From: Methylobacterium oryzae
GTDB lineage: Bacteria > Pseudomonadota > Alphaproteobacteria > Rhizobiales > Beijerinckiaceae
Assembly (NCBI RefSeq): GCF_021398735.1
Contig: NZ_CP090350.1
Location: forward strand, 248,001-312,000
Length of the DNA: 64,000 bases
Direction: 5' to 3'
Made by a program: the position numbers and the translations under genes. The notes beneath the pieces were generated by a model that saw only the letters and a list, made by a program, of their open reading frames with translations, was not told the DNA's origin and searched no databases. Every line of letters starts with the position of its first letter. Positions within the stretch are counted from its first letter, which is position 1. This document shows, in pieces, positions 61,226 to 64,000 of the stretch.

Positions 61226-61588
61226 ATGCGAGCGCTCGACGAGGTGTTCGACCGTCTCCCGCAATCCGCATTCCGGCGACGCTTCCGGCTGGCGATCGTC
61301 GATCGGGTCTACCTGCGAGAGAAGGGGCTCCCGACGGTCTTGGACCACGCGCGGGACTTCGTGCGGCGACGCCTCGCGTCCGCCGAGCCGAGGAACGACG
61401 GCAAGCAGACGCCCTTTCGCGGTCATCCCGTCTTCACGGCGCAGCACGCGACGGCAACCTGCTGCCGCGGTTGCCTGGCCAAGTGGCACGCGATCCCCGC
61501 CGGCCGGGCATTGACCGCCGTCGAGCAGGCCCACGTGGTCGCCGCGATCGCGCGCTGGCTGCGCTCCGAGGACCCCGAGGCCGCCTGA
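61226..61588 (+). CDS. DUF4186-family protein
   Basis: 120 residues from ATG 61226. The family core is unmistakable: RFRLAIVDRVYLREKGLPTVLDHARDF, NDGKQTPFRGHPVFTAQHATATCCRGCLAKWH. The Cys/His cluster could bind metal. An ATG at 61154 would overlap the divergent DUF72 start by six bases and add 24 residues of doubtful composition. Function unknown; adjacency to DUF72 suggests a shared pathway or at least a shared promoter. Confidence 0.9.
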   Translation: MRALDEVFDRLPQSAFRRRFRLAIVDRVYLREKGLPTVLDHARDFVRRRLASAEPRNDGKQTPFRGHPVFTAQHATATCCRGCLAKWHAIPAGRALTAVEQAHVVAAIARWLRSEDPEAA

Positions 61589-61683
61589 GCCGCGCGCCAG
61601 GCCGGGCGGCCGGCGCCGCCGAGACGGGGCAAAGTCGGCGTCGCGGACGAACGCCGCGATCCTGTCACTCCCGCCGGGGCGCT

Positions 61684-64000
61684 TCAGGCCCGGCGGCGTG
61701 CCGCTGCCGGTCGCGGCGTCCGGGCCACACGGCCCCGCCGCTTCTCCCGCTCCGCGGGCCGCTTGGTCTTCGCCCCTCCGGCGTTCGCCTCGTCCCTCCC
61801 CTGCCCTTGCCGCGCGGCGTGCGCGTCGAGGAAGCGCCGGCACGCGTCGAAGTCCGTCTCCGCGTCCGGCGGGCACGGGATGCCGCGCTGCTGGGCGAGG
61901 CTGCGTGCGTAGCCGACCATCGCCGCGCTCGGGCTACGCCGGCCGTCTGCGCGGCCGGCGTCGTCCTCCTGCCCGGCACGCGGCCCGGCATGGGTGTCGA
62001 GGAACGCGCGGCAGACGCTGATGCTGCTCCTGCAGCCACGCGGCAGCGTCACGCCCTTCCGCTCGGAAAGGCTCACGGCGAACGCCACCATGGCCGGCGT
62101 CGGCGGCCGCTGGTCGCCCGGACCGGCCGGGATCAGGCTCGGATCGAGGCTGACCGTCGGCGCCTGCGCGATCGCGGTGATCAGGTCGTCGAGGCGGGCG
62201 CGGGTGCGCTGGCGGAAGGCGGTCGCGCGCGCGACCGCCTCGGCGCGCGTGGCCGCCCGTCCGATCTCGGCGAGCTCCGCCTCGAACATGGCGCGCCCGA
62301 CCGGATCTCCGTAGGCCGGGAACACGCTGCGCACCGCGCTTACGAATCTCAGGCCGACCTCGGTGACCTCGATGGCCGGATCCTTGCCGGTAGACAGCGT
62401 GATGTAGCGGCTCTTCAGGAGCTTGGGCAGGATCGTGTCGCGCGTCGCGGCCGTGCCCAGACCCTTCGGCTCGTTCGGGTTGGCGGGGTTCTCCAGGGCG
62501 CGCTTGGCGGCCGGATCGTCCACTTGGTCGATCAGCCGGCCCATCACCACCGGCAATTCGCCTCGGGTGATCCGCCGCGGCGGCTCGGTCTTCGCGGTGG
62601 CGATCTCCGCCGTCGCGGCGGAGGCGCCCTCGCCGTCGGTCACGAGCGGCAGGCGGGTGGCGGTGGCTTCCGCCTCGCGCTTGGTCTTGCCGGGCACGGC
62701 ATCCGTTTCGAGCTCGGCCTCGCTGCCGTAGAGCGCGCGCCAGCCCGGCGCGCGCACGACGCTTCCGGAGACGGCGAACCGCCTCACGCCCAGCGGTGTC
62801 GCGACATCCGCCGTGACGCTCGTGCGCGCGTCGACCCCGTCGGGCAGGTGCGCGGCGAGATAGGCCTTCGCCACGAGTTCCCACAAGCGGAACTGATCGG
62901 TGCTGAGACGGCCGCGCTCGGGCGCCTTGCGCAGGGGCACGATGGCGTGGTGCTCGCCCGGATCCGCGACGTAGTGGCCCTTCAGGCCGCGACGGATCAG
63001 CGGCGCAGCGTCGCGCGGAACGACTGTGCTCAGGTCGGTCAGGACGGTCGTGACGGCCGCGATGATCGCGGCGGCATCGCCGGCCTGGCCCTCGGGCAGG
63101 TGCTCCGACTCCGTGCGCGGGTAGCTGAGGTACCCCTGATCGTAGAGGTCCTGAGCGATGCCGGCCGTGTGCTGCGGGTCCCAGCCGAACCGCTTGGCGC
63201 AGCGTCGCGCCAGGGTGTCCTTCGAGAACAGCCGGGGCGGCGCGCGCCGGACATCCCTGTGCGCGACCGCCAGAGGGCCCGACCACGTCGCCGCGGCGGA
63301 CCGGATCGTCTCAGCGACCGCCGCATCGAGGATCCGCTCCTTCGGGGCGTGCCAGAGGGTGATCTCCGCGCCTGCATGGGTCCTAATGTGCAGCGCGACC
63401 TTGAAGAAGTCCTGCGGCACGAAGGACCGGATCCGCTCCTCCAGGTCCGCCAGGATGGCGAGGGTCGGCGTCTGGACGCCGCCGAAGCGCCAGGGCTCCC
63501 GGAAGGCGGGCGGGCGCAGGCGCAGCGAGATCGCCCGCGTGCCGTTCAGGCCGAGATGATAGTCCTCGTACTGCCGGCAGAGCGCCTCGAGATAGGCGGC
63601 GTAGTCGCGCTCGCCCGAGGCGGGATCCTTGGCCAGGGCCGCGAAGGCGCGTCGGATCGAGACCTCGTCGAGCGCGCCGAGCTTGAGCCGGTCGACCCGG
63701 CCGTTCCAGCCGAGATGCTCGAGCACTTCCCACGCGATCATCGAGCCCTCGCGACCCGGATCCGTGGCGATGATCACGCGGTCCACGCCGCTCAGCGCCT
63801 GCCGGATCGCGGCGATCTTCGGTGCGTGCGACTGCCCGGACCGGTTCGTGCCGTAGCCGACCGGGATCGTGGGAAGGACGATCGGGAGGAGGTCGAAGCG
63901 CCAGGGCTTCCACTCGGGCCGGATGCTGCCCGGCTCCTCGGCCGACAGCAGATGTCCCTCGGCGGCCACGCAGACCGTGCTCGGCGAGCGGAAGAAGCGC
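61684..64000 (-). CDS. topB: DNA topoisomerase III (type IA), 5' end cut off
   Basis: The frame runs off the right edge, so the N-terminal start of the Toprim domain is missing; the visible part opens RFFRSPSTVCVAAEGHLLSA. Toprim acidic motif VDRVIIATDPGREGSMIAWEV and the active-site Tyr in GYLSYPRTESEHLP are present, followed by domain-IV elements (GLGTAATRDTILPKLL). It relaxes negative supercoils and decatenates DNA. The C-terminus has two copies of an AMVxxAxSLxxxxG...CRxFLDxHA unit instead of zinc fingers, then a Lys/Arg-rich tail. Confidence 0.94.
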   Translation of the reverse strand, partial: RFFRSPSTVCVAAEGHLLSAEEPGSIRPEWKPWRFDLLPIVLPTIPVGYGTNRSGQSHAPKIAAIRQALSGVDRVIIATDPGREGSMIAWEVLEHLGWNGRVDRLKLGALDEVSIRRAFAALAKDPASGERDYAAYLEALCRQYEDYHLGLNGTRAISLRLRPPAFREPWRFGGVQTPTLAILADLEERIRSFVPQDFFKVALHIRTHAGAEITLWHAPKERILDAAVAETIRSAAATWSGPLAVAHRDVRRAPPRLFSKDTLARRCAKRFGWDPQHTAGIAQDLYDQGYLSYPRTESEHLPEGQAGDAAAIIAAVTTVLTDLSTVVPRDAAPLIRRGLKGHYVADPGEHHAIVPLRKAPERGRLSTDQFRLWELVAKAYLAAHLPDGVDARTSVTADVATPLGVRRFAVSGSVVRAPGWRALYGSEAELETDAVPGKTKREAEATATRLPLVTDGEGASAATAEIATAKTEPPRRITRGELPVVMGRLIDQVDDPAAKRALENPANPNEPKGLGTAATRDTILPKLLKSRYITLSTGKDPAIEVTEVGLRFVSAVRSVFPAYGDPVGRAMFEAELAEIGRAATRAEAVARATAFRQRTRARLDDLITAIAQAPTVSLDPSLIPAGPGDQRPPTPAMVAFAVSLSERKGVTLPRGCRSSISVCRAFLDTHAGPRAGQEDDAGRADGRRSPSAAMVGYARSLAQQRGIPCPPDAETDFDACRRFLDAHAARQGQGRDEANAGGAKTKRPAEREKRRGRVARTPRPAAARRRA

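Noticed and set aside
61934..63286. 450-codon second minus-strand frame over the topoisomerase gene
   Set aside because: It overlaps the topoisomerase frame with catalytic motifs and has shadow composition.

Overview
The window is a GC-rich (roughly 70%), gene-dense stretch of alphaproteobacterial chromosome. Codon use, a DUF6894 protein, an SPW-repeat protein, FixJ- and FixK-type regulators and several small secreted proteins typical of Rhizobiales point to Methylobacterium or a close relative; this is inference, since no rRNA or marker gene is present. I see no tRNA, rRNA, insertion sequence, prophage or CRISPR array. Both ends cut genes: a response regulator on the left and a type IA topoisomerase on the right.

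Layout. 1-9065: signalling and regulation (response regulator plus hybrid kinase, a PACE-type efflux protein with a LysR regulator, a second LysR, a Crp/Fnr regulator, an SPW-repeat membrane protein, a chemotaxis receptor, a single-domain receiver). 9315-17344: a plus-strand cluster that encodes almost every step from urate to allantoate: allantoinase-type PuuE, an NCS1 transporter, a hydantoin-racemase-like protein, an MFS transporter, two transthyretin-like 5-hydroxyisourate hydrolases (one with a Tat signal), OHCU decarboxylase and a FAD monooxygenase that would have to supply the urate-hydroxylating step. 17341-18585: a cupin and a TetR regulator on the other strand. 18684-27979: a three-subunit molybdenum hydroxylase (FAD, 2Fe-2S and Mo subunits), a five-gene branched-chain-amino-acid-type ABC importer and a CoxG-like protein. 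Read together, 9-28 kb looks like a C-8 oxidation route for a purine (xanthine, methylxanthine or urate) with its own uptake systems. This is the most interesting system in the window.

28-41.8 kb: a secreted protein of unknown function, an MHS-family transporter behind a perfect palindrome, an HxlR regulator divergent from an SDR-tautomerase pair, stand-alone sulfite dehydrogenase genes soxCD, a TonB receptor followed by a NiCoT nickel/cobalt permease, small proteins, and a TAXI-type binding protein without its permease. 41.9-52 kb: a PAS protein, a Phd/VapC-like toxin-antitoxin pair with a visible operator, two TetR-controlled units (alpha/beta hydrolase; MFS transporter with a 15-bp perfect inverted repeat), an epoxide hydrolase behind a Fnr/FixK-type site, an exported metallo-beta-lactamase-fold protein and a NarL-type two-component pair. 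52-64 kb: SMP-30 lactonase plus GH15 glycosidase, several small or secreted hypotheticals, a FAD monooxygenase, a divergent DUF72/DUF4186 pair and topoisomerase III.

Regulatory DNA is unusually legible here: most regulator genes sit beside a clear inverted or direct repeat, and in several cases the repeat also decides which start codon is real.
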